From: Bacillota bacterium
GTDB lineage: Bacteria; Bacillota_I; Bacilli_A; RF39; UBA660
Length of the DNA: 64,000 bases
Assembly: GCA_015059435.1 (NCBI GenBank)
Contig: SVAJ01000001.1
Coordinates: 282,657-346,656 of the forward strand
Direction: 5' to 3'
The notes beneath the pieces were generated by a model that searched no databases, was not told the DNA's origin, and worked only from the letters and a program-made list of their open reading frames with translations. Each line of letters starts with the position of its first letter. Position 1 is the stretch's first letter. Shown piece by piece: positions 1 through 8,369 of this stretch. The position numbers and the translations under genes were made by a program.

Positions 1-37
1 ATCATACTTTCCACCCTCTATTCTATAATAGATTATA
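1..37 (-). promoter_or_regulatory. Promoter and RBS of a gene leaving the left edge
   Basis: On the minus strand a TATAAT -10 box (32-37) is followed by a GGGTGG-like ribosome binding site at about 11-17 and an ATG whose A is at position 5. A minus-strand gene therefore probably starts at 5 and runs out of the window. Only its first five bases are visible, so nothing can be said of the product. Confidence 0.45.
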
Positions 38-56
38 CCTTATAACACAAAAAAAT

Positions 57-79
57 AAAAGGTACTAAATACCTTTTTT
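57..79 (-). terminator. Terminator after the exported protein gene at 85-1002
   Basis: An inverted repeat pairs 57-64 with 70-77 (8 bp, 5-nt loop) and has A/T runs on both sides, so it could work in both directions. It lies just downstream of the stop codon at 85. Confidence 0.6.
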
Positions 80-84
80 ATTAC

Positions 85-1002
85 TTATTTTAATATTTTA
101 AATTTAAGTTCCATTGTTAAATATAAACCATACTCATTAAATACTTCACTGTAGTAATAATCATTTAATCCTAAATACATATTATTTATTATTAATTTAT
201 TATTAGATAATACTTTTCTTTCATTAAGATCTTTTATTATATTATTTTTCTTTATATATGTTCCGATACTATACTCGTTAGTATTTATTTTATAGTATAA
301 AAGTTTATTATAGTAATAGTTATAGGCTAATTCATTTATACTATTATTTGTTTCTTTATAAGTACTTATTTGTCCACTAAAAATATCTTTTTTTACTTTG
401 TATTCATAATTATTTAAATTAGATTCTAAGACATTATATTTATCATTATAGTAATCTAAATAATATTTATCTAATTCATCTATACCACTATATCCATAGT
501 GTTTTAATTTGTTATTTAAATTTTCATCTGATAAGTAATTATTTTTATATTTATCTTGATCATATAGATAGAAAATTGCTTCATTATAAGTTCTATATAC
601 CATGTAATTATTATATATTTTTTTATTATTAAAACCTATTCCTATTTCTTCTAAGTTATTATTATTTTCATTTTCTAATAGTTCTTTTATATCTAATTTA
701 AAACTATCATTAATATATTTATAATTATATTTTGAATTATTATTTATTTGTAATTCTATTTTTATTTCTTCACCAGGATTTAGGTGTTTATAATTATTTA
801 TATAATTAAATATATTAGGTTTAATAGTAATTATATTTTTATGATAATTTTTAGGTATAGTAATTATGTCTTTGACTCCTATTAGTTTCCCATTAATAGT
901 AGTTGGAATTAATTGTTCTTTAATATTATCTTCTTGATGATACAAATTATTATATTCTGGATATAAACTAATAAGTAAAAAAATAAAGATAATCTTTTTC
1001 AT
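85..1002 (-). CDS. Exported protein of unknown function, Asn/Tyr-rich
   Basis: This 305-residue protein begins with a short basic-hydrophobic signal sequence (MKKIIFIFLLISLYP), so it is probably exported. The mature part is very rich in Asn, Tyr and Lys and shows no motif I recognise. The start is the ATG at 1002, which sits 5 nt after an AAGGTGA ribosome binding site (1008-1014); an in-frame GTG nine bases upstream overlaps that site and is less likely. It lies downstream of greA on the same strand with a 54-bp gap and ends at its own terminator. No function is assigned. Confidence 0.6.
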   Translation of the reverse strand: MKKIIFIFLLISLYPEYNNLYHQEDNIKEQLIPTTINGKLIGVKDIITIPKNYHKNIITIKPNIFNYINNYKHLNPGEEIKIELQINNNSKYNYKYINDSFKLDIKELLENENNNNLEEIGIGFNNKKIYNNYMVYRTYNEAIFYLYDQDKYKNNYLSDENLNNKLKHYGYSGIDELDKYYLDYYNDKYNVLESNLNNYEYKVKKDIFSGQISTYKETNNSINELAYNYYYNKLLYYKINTNEYSIGTYIKKNNIIKDLNERKVLSNNKLIINNMYLGLNDYYYSEVFNEYGLYLTMELKFKILK

Positions 1003-1056
1003 ACATATCACCTTATATGTATAATAGATTATCTTTATATTTTATTTTGTCGAATA

Positions 1057-1527
1057 TTATTTAATTTCGATAATTTCTACTTCATAACTTCCATTTGGAC
1101 TTTCTACTGTTACAACGTCTCCTACTTTGTGATCGAATAAAGCTTGAGCAATTGGACTTTCATTAGAAATTTTACTTTCAAATGGATCTGCTTCTTGTGA
1201 ACCAACAATCTTGTATTCATCTTCTTCATCGTCTTCTACGTATTTAATAGCAACTGTATTACCAATACTAACTGTATCTGTAGATACTTCTTCAATAATA
1301 GATACGTTTTCTAACATTTTTTCTAATTGTTTAATTCTACCTTCTATTTGTGCTTGTTCATTACGAGCTGCATCATATTCAGCATTTTCAGATAAATCTC
1401 CTAATGAACGAGCTTCTTTAATTGCTTGAATATTTTCAGGTCTTCTTACATTTATTAAATTATCTAATTCTTTCTTTAATTCTTCTAATCCTTCTTCAGT
1501 TAAATATACTGTATTTTTTTCTTTCAT
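1057..1527 (-). CDS. greA: Transcription elongation factor GreA
   Basis: GreA binds the secondary channel of RNA polymerase and stimulates cleavage of the 3' end of backtracked RNA. The 156-residue length is typical. The N-terminal coiled coil carries the family signature: LTEEGLEELKKELDNL, then RPENIQAIKEARSLGDLSENAEYDAARNEQ-type sequence, with the acidic tip residues in LGDLSENAEYD. The C-terminal FKBP-like domain includes ESPIAQALFDHKVGDVV. The ATG at 1527 is used because it follows a GAGGTGAT site; an upstream in-frame codon would lie inside that site. It sits at the end of the trhP-dgt run but has its own promoter. Identification is secure. Confidence 0.97.
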   Translation of the reverse strand: MKEKNTVYLTEEGLEELKKELDNLINVRRPENIQAIKEARSLGDLSENAEYDAARNEQAQIEGRIKQLEKMLENVSIIEEVSTDTVSIGNTVAIKYVEDDEEDEYKIVGSQEADPFESKISNESPIAQALFDHKVGDVVTVESPNGSYEVEIIEIK

Positions 1528-1577
1528 GTAAATCACCTCAAATAATTATTAATTAACTATATAGCTTAACTTTCAGA

Positions 1578-1606
1578 AGTATAACATATTTTCTATTATT
1601 AATCAA
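1578..1606 (-). promoter_or_regulatory. Promoter of greA
   Basis: On the minus strand TTGATT (1601-1606), a 17-nt spacer and TATACT (1578-1583) lie upstream of greA in the 139-bp gap after the dNTPase gene. Confidence 0.6.
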
Positions 1607-1666
1607 TAATAATTTTTTATACGTTATCCCTCTCAAATTAATATGTTAGATTATACCACAAAATGC

Positions 1667-2797
1667 TTATTTTTGCAATACTTTTTCTACTTCTCTATTA
1701 AATAAATCATCAGTCATACCAGCTATAAAATCTATGACTTGTCGTTTAGATGATGTGTTTTTTAAATAGTTTTCTGTTTGATTATCTAAGAATATTTTAA
1801 ATATTATACTTTCTTTATTAGAATTATTAATATCTTCTAAATAATTATTGAATATTATATTCATACCTTTTCTATAATAATCTATTTCTTCTTTACTCAT
1901 ACTCTTTAAGTATATGTTCTTATAATTAAATTCTTTTAATTTAAATAATGCTTTATATACATCATCACTCATCATAATATAATTTTTATTCATACTATTT
2001 TCTACAATATCTAATATTATAGTATTAACTATATCTTTATTATTATTACCAAGTATATCTACTATATCTTTTGGTAATTCTTCTCTTTTAAATAACCCTA
2101 GTGTTATAGCATCTTCAATATCTCTACCAATGTATCCAACTATATCACTAATACGTACTACACAACCTTCTAAAGTCATTGGACGATATTTTTTAAAATT
2201 TTCTTTATCAACATAGCTTTCTTTATATTCTCTAATAAATTCATCTAAGTCTTTATCCATTGTTTCATATTTATTCGATAACATTTCTCCATTATGGCAC
2301 ATTATTCCATCTAGTGTTTGAATAGAAAGATTTAATCCTTTACCATTATTTTCTACATCCATGTAGTATCTTACACCTTGTATATTATGCATAAAGTTTT
2401 CATTTAATTCACGCAGAGATATTTCATTAAGTAGAGCTTCTCCTGTATGACCAATTGGTGTATGACCTATATCATGTCCTAGAGCTATTGCTTCTATTAA
2501 ATCTGTATTTAATCTTAATGCTCTACCTATTGTTCTTGCGATTTTACTAACTAATTGAACATGAATAATTCTTTTTGATATATGATCATTTTCTTTAAAA
2601 GAATATACTTGTGTTTTATCTGCATATCTTGTATAACTTAATGAATGAATTATTTTATCAATATCTCTAAAATAAGCAGTACGAAAATCATTTTCAATAC
2701 TATTAATTCTAATAGCATTACTACTTTTAGTAGCATATTCACTTAAATAATTTTCAGTTAATAAAAAATTTTCTTTTGCAATATCCATATTACTCAT
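1667..2797 (-). CDS. dGTPase-like HD-domain dNTP triphosphohydrolase
   Basis: This 376-residue protein resembles deoxyguanosine triphosphate triphosphohydrolases, which split dNTPs into deoxynucleoside and triphosphate. The HD metal site is visible: the first His lies in SKRIIHVQLVSKIARTIGRA, and the HD pair lies in EAIALGHDIGHTPIGHTGE. A further Asp occurs in VVRISDIVGYIGRDIEDA. The start is the ATG at 2797 (MSNMDIAK), preceded by a GAGGAAA site at 2804-2810; upstream in-frame codons overlap the preceding gene. The gene overlaps or abuts the small paralogue upstream, whose TGA stop lies at 2808, so the two are probably translated together. Substrate preference cannot be read from sequence. 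Confidence 0.85.
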   Translation of the reverse strand: MSNMDIAKENFLLTENYLSEYATKSSNAIRINSIENDFRTAYFRDIDKIIHSLSYTRYADKTQVYSFKENDHISKRIIHVQLVSKIARTIGRALRLNTDLIEAIALGHDIGHTPIGHTGEALLNEISLRELNENFMHNIQGVRYYMDVENNGKGLNLSIQTLDGIMCHNGEMLSNKYETMDKDLDEFIREYKESYVDKENFKKYRPMTLEGCVVRISDIVGYIGRDIEDAITLGLFKREELPKDIVDILGNNNKDIVNTIILDIVENSMNKNYIMMSDDVYKALFKLKEFNYKNIYLKSMSKEEIDYYRKGMNIIFNNYLEDINNSNKESIIFKIFLDNQTENYLKNTSSKRQVIDFIAGMTDDLFNREVEKVLQK

Positions 2798-2807
2798 AAA
2801 TATTTCC

Positions 2808-3215
2808 TCATTTTCTAACTTTTTTCTTAGCTTTTTCATCTATACTATTTACTTTATCACAGTATGCTTTAAATTTAGTATTTGGATAATTATCAATATA
2901 TTCACATACATCATTTTTAGTAGCTTTTGTTTTATCAGATAAATTTCTTTCAAACATGATAGGAACACTACCATATTTTCTTATATCTTTAATCATTTTT
3001 TTATCAAGACAATTTCTATCTACAATTCTATTTTTACTAGAAAAATCACTATTTATTTTAACTACTATTTTTTTATTAGTAGCAACATCTTTTACATATA
3101 AATTTCCAAATCCTATAGTAAAGTCACTAACAACAATTTCATCTAAAAATTTATATGTATACTCATTTAAATTTTTAGAATAATATAATTCATATACTCT
3201 TGATTTATAATACAT
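2808..3215 (-). CDS. Small protein of unknown function, tandem paralogue 3
   Basis: This 135-residue protein begins MYYKSRVYELYY, like its two upstream neighbours (M-[IY]-YK-x-x-[AV]-Y). It shares with the 3663-4019 product a layout in which a segment on dNDVxEYID is followed by a Lys/Glu-rich helix. No signal peptide or membrane segment is visible, so it is probably cytoplasmic. Its stop is TGA at 2808-2810, within the ribosome binding site of the HD dNTPase gene. It belongs to the trhP1-trhP2 run. Function unknown. Confidence 0.65.
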   Translation of the reverse strand: MYYKSRVYELYYSKNLNEYTYKFLDEIVVSDFTIGFGNLYVKDVATNKKIVVKINSDFSSKNRIVDRNCLDKKMIKDIRKYGSVPIMFERNLSDKTKATKNDVCEYIDNYPNTKFKAYCDKVNSIDEKAKKKVRK

Positions 3216-3233
3216 AAAAACACCTCAACTACT

Positions 3234-3650
3234 TTATTTGATTTTAACGTAAGTTTTTTCTTGATTAAAATATTTATCATATAGTTTTTTATATTTTCCA
3301 TCAAAGAAATTTGTAAAGTATTCATCTAGTTCTAAAGTTGAAACATCCACTTTTTGATCTATGTTTTCTTTAAAAGTAAAAAATACTATTTTATCATCAC
3401 GTAATTTACGATAATTAATACTTTTGGGTTTTAATAATCCTTCTGTTAAAATATCAGATTCTGATAAAATATTTAATTCATAATCAGTATATATCTCCCT
3501 ATATAATTCTTTTTCTGTATCTTTTCTTTTTTCAACAATTATGTCGTCTACATATTCAAAGTTTCTTCTTTCATCTGTAATTTTAGGAAATACAAAACTT
3601 CTTTTGTCTAGTTTATCTTCAATCTTGTATACTTTTACTTTGTAAATCAT
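3234..3650 (-). CDS. Small protein of unknown function, tandem paralogue 2
   Basis: This 138-residue protein starts MIYKVKVYKIEDKLDKRS, matching the N-termini of the genes on both sides. The middle is charged, with no membrane segment. An AGGAGG site directly upstream of the ATG at 3650 supports the start. It is the most divergent of the three tandem copies. Function unknown; cytoplasmic location is inferred from lack of a signal sequence. Confidence 0.65.
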   Translation of the reverse strand: MIYKVKVYKIEDKLDKRSFVFPKITDERRNFEYVDDIIVEKRKDTEKELYREIYTDYELNILSESDILTEGLLKPKSINYRKLRDDKIVFFTFKENIDQKVDVSTLELDEYFTNFFDGKYKKLYDKYFNQEKTYVKIK

Positions 3651-3662
3651 TGGTGCCTCCTG

Positions 3663-4019
3663 TTATTTCTGATATTTTTCCCTTTCTTTATCTATTCTCT
3701 TTTTATACTCAATGAATTTTGTATATAAATTTTCTTCACTTTCATCAATATATTCTTTTACATCATCTTCAGTTGCAATGTTGTATTCATTTATATCATT
3801 TTTTAATATAAATACACTTTTCCCATACGAAGCTAATTCACTTAATAACTTCCCATCTATTTTTGGAACGCCTAAAGTGCTTACACTTTTCTTTATACTT
3901 ACTGGTTCATTTGTTAATAATTCATAAATTGTAAATCTTTTCTTATATACGATTAAATCACATAAATACTCTGATTTACCAAATTCTTCTGTTTGATACG
4001 CATTAACTTTATAATACAT
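3663..4019 (-). CDS. Small protein of unknown function, tandem paralogue 1
   Basis: This 118-residue protein starts MYYKVNAYQTEEFGKS. The segment ATEDDVKEYIDESEENLYTK resembles ATKNDVCEYIDNYPNTKF in the 2808-3215 product, which is the basis for calling the set paralogous. The C-terminus is a basic helix (KRIDKEREKYQK). The ATG at 4019 is preferred because a GTG nine bases upstream lies in the likely ribosome binding site. The first 11 nt overlap the end of trhP2, so translation is probably coupled. Function unknown. Confidence 0.65.
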   Translation of the reverse strand: MYYKVNAYQTEEFGKSEYLCDLIVYKKRFTIYELLTNEPVSIKKSVSTLGVPKIDGKLLSELASYGKSVFILKNDINEYNIATEDDVKEYIDESEENLYTKFIEYKKRIDKEREKYQK

Positions 4020-5211
4020 TATAATCACTCTTTTCTATTAATCTAATCATGGAATACTCATCTATTTTAATATCTGTATCTAAGTATAGATAATATATAC
4101 TATCTGGATGTCGTGCTACATCTAATTCTTCCATATCCTCATTATATAACTTTTCAACAGAAAATTCTACTATACTTCCTAATGGTGTAAATAGTTCTAC
4201 TTTATCATGTAATTTAAAATAATTTCTTTCATATATTTTTAATAATTTATTTTCTTTATCATATGAAATAACTTGGCCTAAATAATCTTGATTAGAAGCC
4301 TCATTTCTACCTGTATAATATTGATCTGTATAATCTGCTTCTTTTAAGAAGTAATGACTACTAACTTCTCTATTAGCTACTCTTGCAAGTCTTTGTTCAT
4401 ATGTATTTAATTTTTCTTCTGTAAGATTATTATTATAGTAATCATCAATTATTTTTCTATATGTACCAATTACTGTTGCCAGATAATATAGGGAACGCAT
4501 TCTTCCTTCTACTTTTAAACTAACTACTCCAATATCAATTAAGTCAGATATATATCTTGCCATATTCATATCCTTAGTAGCCATAGTAAATTCTTTATTA
4601 TCACCATTAATAAAACTAAAACGACATACTTGAGCACATCCACCACGATTTGCATCTCTATTAGTTACATAATTAGATAGAGCACATCTACCAGAAAAAC
4701 ATGTACACATAGCTCCATGAATAAATACTTCTATATCAACATGTGTTTTATCTATTATTTCTTTTATTTCTTCTTTAGATAGTTCTCTAGCTAATACTAC
4801 TCTATCTATTCCTTCATTTTTAAAATATTCTACTGTTTCATAATTAGTTGTTGAATTTTGGGTAGATAGATGTACTTCTACATTAGGATAATTCTTTTTA
4901 ATATGTGAAATAATAAATGGATCACTTACTATAAATGCATCTATTCCAGCATCTACAACTTCTTTTATATATTCTTCTACTCCATCCATATCTTCATTAT
5001 GAAATACTATATTTAAAGTTAAATATACTTTTTTCCCAAGTTTATGAGCAAAGTCACATCCTTCTTTTATTTCGTCAATACTGAAGTTAGTTGCATTAGC
5101 TCTAAGTCCTAATTTTTCTCCACCTATATATACTGCATCTGCTCCATAAGAAAGTGTTACTTTTAATCTTTCTAAATCTCCTGCTGGAGATAGTAATTCT
5201 ATTTTTCTCAT
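4009..5211 (-). CDS. trhP2: U32-family tRNA hydroxylation protein (TrhP2/YrrO-like)
   Basis: Peptidase U32 family members of this branch are not proteases. In Bacillus subtilis TrhP1 and TrhP2 (YrrN, YrrO) are required for 5-hydroxyuridine at position 34 of tRNA. This 400-residue protein starts MRKIELLSPAGDLERLKVTL, the usual N-terminus, and carries the family's cysteine cluster in the middle: MCTCFSGRCALSNYV, then NRGGCAQVCRFSF. Those cysteines are expected to hold a metal or Fe-S centre. Its ATG overlaps the TGA of the partner gene (ATGA), a sign of coupled translation of a two-subunit enzyme. The trmR gene, which completes the modification, lies about 2 kb upstream on the same strand. Confidence 0.88.
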   Translation of the reverse strand: MRKIELLSPAGDLERLKVTLSYGADAVYIGGEKLGLRANATNFSIDEIKEGCDFAHKLGKKVYLTLNIVFHNEDMDGVEEYIKEVVDAGIDAFIVSDPFIISHIKKNYPNVEVHLSTQNSTTNYETVEYFKNEGIDRVVLARELSKEEIKEIIDKTHVDIEVFIHGAMCTCFSGRCALSNYVTNRDANRGGCAQVCRFSFINGDNKEFTMATKDMNMARYISDLIDIGVVSLKVEGRMRSLYYLATVIGTYRKIIDDYYNNNLTEEKLNTYEQRLARVANREVSSHYFLKEADYTDQYYTGRNEASNQDYLGQVISYDKENKLLKIYERNYFKLHDKVELFTPLGSIVEFSVEKLYNEDMEELDVARHPDSIYYLYLDTDIKIDEYSMIRLIEKSDYNVL

Positions 5212-6059
5212 TTTTTCACCCTATAGATAGTTTTCTTAAAAAAGAATCCTGTACTATCCCCTAACTTTTTATATTTAGAAATATAATTATCATCTAGACA
5301 ATTATTATCTATATAGTCTTTTGTATCATTTACAAATTCTTTAAAATCAATACCTTCTACTTCTCTTAAAAGAATATAATCTACATTGTTTTCATATAAT
5401 GTTTTTATTACACTAGTACCATTTAAAATTTTATTTAGAATAAATCCTGTACCTGCATCTTCTTCTTTTACTAAATAAGTATCATTACTTACTTTTTCTA
5501 ATACTTCTAATTCTTTAGAACCACTTACTCCAATATCATGATTATAATTAGTAACTAGTTTTCTTCTGCTGAAACCTACAGTTGGTTTAGAAAATACTTC
5601 TACTATTGTTTTAATAGTGGACTTAGTAGATATTTCTATTATTTCATCTAAAGTTATCTCTTTAGAAAGTAGTGCATATTCTACACCTTTTTCATTATAG
5701 TAATTGCATGTTCTATAGTTTGTAACCATATGAGTTTGAGACCATACTAAGTTTATATCTAAATTTAAGTCTTTCTTTATTTGTAATAAAGCTAGATCAT
5801 AGAAAAATATTCCTGTAATATTTAATTTAGATAAATAAGTTAATATTTCTTTTAATTCATTTATTTCACTATTAAAAATATTTTTATCTATTTTGATAAA
5901 AATATCTAGGTCACTATATTTATTAGTAATATCTTTGATTTCTTCTTTAGTATATGTGACACTATTAAAAACAGAATAATCTTCTAAACCTAGAATAATT
6001 CCATCTATGTTTTTATATTCAGAAATATTTTTATCTTTTAATTCTACTAGTACTTTCAT
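5208..6059 (-). CDS. trhP1: U32-family tRNA hydroxylation protein (TrhP1/YrrN-like)
   Basis: This 283-residue protein is the shorter U32 partner of TrhP2 and is expected to act with it in making 5-hydroxyuridine at the tRNA wobble position. It shows the TIM-barrel-like family pattern, including MVTNYRTCNYYNEKGVEYAL, SKEITLDEI and KPTVGFSRRKLVTNY, but lacks the large cysteine cluster of TrhP2, as expected for YrrN-type proteins. The start is the ATG at 6059 (MKVLVELKDKN) after an AGGTGG site. The gene follows a terminator at 6094-6124 and leads the run trhP1-trhP2-three small paralogues-HD dNTPase. Confidence 0.8.
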   Translation of the reverse strand: MKVLVELKDKNISEYKNIDGIILGLEDYSVFNSVTYTKEEIKDITNKYSDLDIFIKIDKNIFNSEINELKEILTYLSKLNITGIFFYDLALLQIKKDLNLDINLVWSQTHMVTNYRTCNYYNEKGVEYALLSKEITLDEIIEISTKSTIKTIVEVFSKPTVGFSRRKLVTNYNHDIGVSGSKELEVLEKVSNDTYLVKEEDAGTGFILNKILNGTSVIKTLYENNVDYILLREVEGIDFKEFVNDTKDYIDNNCLDDNYISKYKKLGDSTGFFFKKTIYRVKK

Positions 6060-6093
6060 AGTCCACCTCAAGCTGTATTATACAACAAAAGAT

Positions 6094-6124
6094 AAAAAAA
6101 AGAAAGATTAGTTATACTAATCTT
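6094..6124 (-). terminator. Terminator after the 6117-6848 gene
   Basis: A perfect 8-bp stem pairs 6105-6112 with 6116-6123, and the minus-strand transcript continues into a U-rich stretch. It overlaps the stop codon of the upstream gene and separates it from trhP1. Confidence 0.75.
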
Positions 6125-6848
6125 TTATATAAAACATGAAGCTATCCAAGTTATAGTAATCCTCTTCTTCATATATTGAGTATGGATTAAATTCTTTATA
6201 TGCATATAGTTTATTATCATCTACATAGTATTCTACTTTATCAATGTAATCAGTAATACCTCTCCATGTAATATAACATTTATAGTCACATTCTTCTTTT
6301 ACAATATAGCCATTACTTATTTCTTCTTCATAATATTCTTTAAATTGGGTTTTAATACTATTAGAAACTTCTTTTTCATTAGTATTATACATACTTAATA
6401 ATTCACTATTACTAATTTTTTTTAAAGTAGTTAAGTTAATATTATATGTTTTGAAACTGAATATAGGCGTTGTGTCTGTATTATTATTAATCATTACTAA
6501 TACTACTGATAAAATATTTTTATTAATACTATACTCATAATCACTTAGATTATTTTCTTCTTTTAAGAAATTATTCATAATATCCACAATTTCTTTATTG
6601 ATGATATCTACATCAGTAGAATTAATATTAATCATTGGGACTTCTGTTTTATTATCTTCTATATTTCTTTTGAATCTAGTATATACTAGATCCTTATTAA
6701 CATCTTTTTTGATATTATCATAATTATTAGTATTTAAATATATAAACATTCCAGCACATATTATTCCTATTAGAATTATAGATGAAATAATATATAACAT
6801 TTTTTTATCAGTTTTTTTATTTGATTTTTCTTGTTCTACACTAAACAT
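6117..6848 (-). CDS. Single-pass membrane protein with extracellular RsiV/DUF3298-like domain
   Basis: This 243-residue protein has a short cytoplasmic N-terminus, one membrane helix at about residues 18-38 (MLYIISSIILIGIICAGMFI), and a large extracellular part. The outer part has alternating strands and a late segment with two cysteines (EECDYKCYITWRG). The overall arrangement resembles RsiV/PdaC-type DUF3298-DUF4163 proteins, but I see no diagnostic motif and hold this loosely. It follows the NlpC/P60 gene by 8 bp on the same strand, so the two envelope proteins are probably made together. Confidence 0.6.
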   Translation of the reverse strand: MFSVEQEKSNKKTDKKMLYIISSIILIGIICAGMFIYLNTNNYDNIKKDVNKDLVYTRFKRNIEDNKTEVPMININSTDVDIINKEIVDIMNNFLKEENNLSDYEYSINKNILSVVLVMINNNTDTTPIFSFKTYNINLTTLKKISNSELLSMYNTNEKEVSNSIKTQFKEYYEEEISNGYIVKEECDYKCYITWRGITDYIDKVEYYVDDNKLYAYKEFNPYSIYEEEDYYNLDSFMFYIKD

Positions 6849-6856
6849 AACATCAC

Positions 6857-7759
6857 CTAATTAACACCTTTTATTCTTCCAATACATCTTATAGGTCCAT
6901 ATCGATATGTTGGACTTAGTTTTATTCCATCCCTTTCATTTGACGCATGAACTATTTCTTCTCCATTACCAGTAAGAATTGCGACATGACCAGAGTAAAA
7001 AACAATGTCCCCCGCTCGTATATCATTTGGACTTACTCTAGTATAAAGATTAGTGGCATCATATTGAGCTTGACTAGATCTTGGAAGGTTAATTCCGAAA
7101 TGTTTAAATACACCTTGAACAAAGCCACTACAATCTGTACCAGTATAAGATGGACTACCGTTCCAATAACCACCATATATATAACGTTGACCAACAAACA
7201 TTCTGGCATAATTGACTATTTTTATACCTTTTTTAGATCCTTTTATTGTTAATTTATTATTTTTGTTTTTACTTTTTAGTCTTTTATTTTTATTTACAGA
7301 ATTAATTTTCTTTAGTGATTTTTTAGAAAGTTTCTTTTTCTTAGTACTTTTCTTTTTCTTTGCTTTGGCTACTGTGTTTTTACTATTTGTTGTTTTAGTA
7401 CCAGTCTCAATATAAGTATTTGCCATCATTGGTGTTTCTCTAGCTACTTTCCAACATGAACTTAGTTCATAACTATCAGGTACTAATCCAAATACTGCAT
7501 TTACTATATATGGTAGTAAAAAGAAAACTACAGTTCCAATTATTTCATTTTTTAATCCTGTGACGTTCTTCTTTTCATTTGGATTAATAACTAATTTAGT
7601 TAATTGAATACTTAACATTACAATAAGTATAATTGGTACTATGATTTGCATTATATCTAAAATTCTTATTAATACTTTTAAAAAATTCATTATAACATAA
7701 TCATTACAGCAGCTTTCAGCTGTAGAAGTACAAGCTAAAATTTCGAATAAACCACTCAT
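6857..7759 (-). CDS. NlpC/P60 cell-wall hydrolase with two N-terminal membrane helices
   Basis: The C-terminal domain (about residues 178-300) is an NlpC/P60 peptidase, which cuts peptide cross-links or stems in peptidoglycan. Cys210 lies in GTDCSGFVQGVF, His258 in FYSGHVAILTG, and a third polar residue, His271, in EIVHASNERDG. The N-terminal 95 residues hold a Cys-rich start and two membrane helices (about 28-52 and 72-93), a layout like TrbC/VirB2-type pilin-like proteins. A long, very Lys-rich linker (about 130-178) joins the two parts, suited to lying along anionic wall polymer. The gene is followed closely by trmR on one side and a membrane protein on the other. Confidence 0.85.
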   Translation of the reverse strand: MSGLFEILACTSTAESCCNDYVIMNFLKVLIRILDIMQIIVPIILIVMLSIQLTKLVINPNEKKNVTGLKNEIIGTVVFFLLPYIVNAVFGLVPDSYELSSCWKVARETPMMANTYIETGTKTTNSKNTVAKAKKKKSTKKKKLSKKSLKKINSVNKNKRLKSKNKNNKLTIKGSKKGIKIVNYARMFVGQRYIYGGYWNGSPSYTGTDCSGFVQGVFKHFGINLPRSSQAQYDATNLYTRVSPNDIRAGDIVFYSGHVAILTGNGEEIVHASNERDGIKLSPTYRYGPIRCIGRIKGVN

Positions 7760-7775
7760 ATTATCACTCCACTAA

Positions 7776-8369
7776 TTATTTCTTTATACTAACAGATATT
7801 CCATCTCCAACTTCATAGAATTCAGTTTCAAACTTAGTATTAGTTTTTAAATAGTTAATATAATCTTTTATTTTTCTAACTAACGCTCTAACATTTCTAC
7901 TTTTAATTTCACTTTCTTCTTTGTTAACCATTCCATGAAAATTTAAATTATCAGTTATTATAGCTCCACCTGGTTTTAAGTTTTTTTCAAATAACTCAAA
8001 AAATTTAATATTTTGTGCTTTAGCAGCATCTATAAAAATTAAATCATATTTATCATCAAGTTTTACATTTAAAGCATCATTATATATTAGTGTGATTCTA
8101 TCTTCAAGTTTTAATTCTTTTACATTTTTAATTGCTTCTAAATATCTTTTCTCATCACGTTCTATTGTTGTGACTTCTACATTTTGACTAGCCATGCACA
8201 TCATTATAGAAGAATATCCTATAGCTGTTCCTATTTCTAAAACATTAGTAACTTGTTTTTTTATTATGAAATTAGTTAAAAACTTAATTCCATCGTCCAT
8301 CATAATTGGAACATTATTATCTATAGCATATTGTTTTATTTTTTTAATAATGGTATAGTTTTCTACCAT
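7776..8369 (-). CDS. trmR: tRNA 5-hydroxyuridine methyltransferase TrmR (YrrM-like)
   Basis: This 197-residue SAM-dependent O-methyltransferase matches the YrrM/TrmR group, which turns 5-hydroxyuridine at tRNA position 34 into 5-methoxyuridine. The SAM-binding motif I is VLEIGTAIGYSSIMM, with TTIERDEKR after the second strand and DLIFIDAAKAQNIKFFE containing the metal-binding Asp. TDNLNFHGMV is the family's late motif. The ATG at 8369 follows AGGTG; an upstream TTG is less likely. The start overlaps the end of mltG by 7 nt, the same neighbour order as in B. subtilis. Together with trhP1/trhP2 in this window it completes the mo5U pathway. Confidence 0.88.
   Translation of the reverse strand: MVENYTIIKKIKQYAIDNNVPIMMDDGIKFLTNFIIKKQVTNVLEIGTAIGYSSIMMCMASQNVEVTTIERDEKRYLEAIKNVKELKLEDRITLIYNDALNVKLDDKYDLIFIDAAKAQNIKFFELFEKNLKPGGAIITDNLNFHGMVNKEESEIKSRNVRALVRKIKDYINYLKTNTKFETEFYEVGDGISVSIKK

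Noticed and set aside
57-79. Left-edge inverted repeat as a mobile-element end
   Set aside because: It is an 8-bp hairpin with A/T runs just after a stop codon, like the other terminators; no transposase or target duplication is seen.
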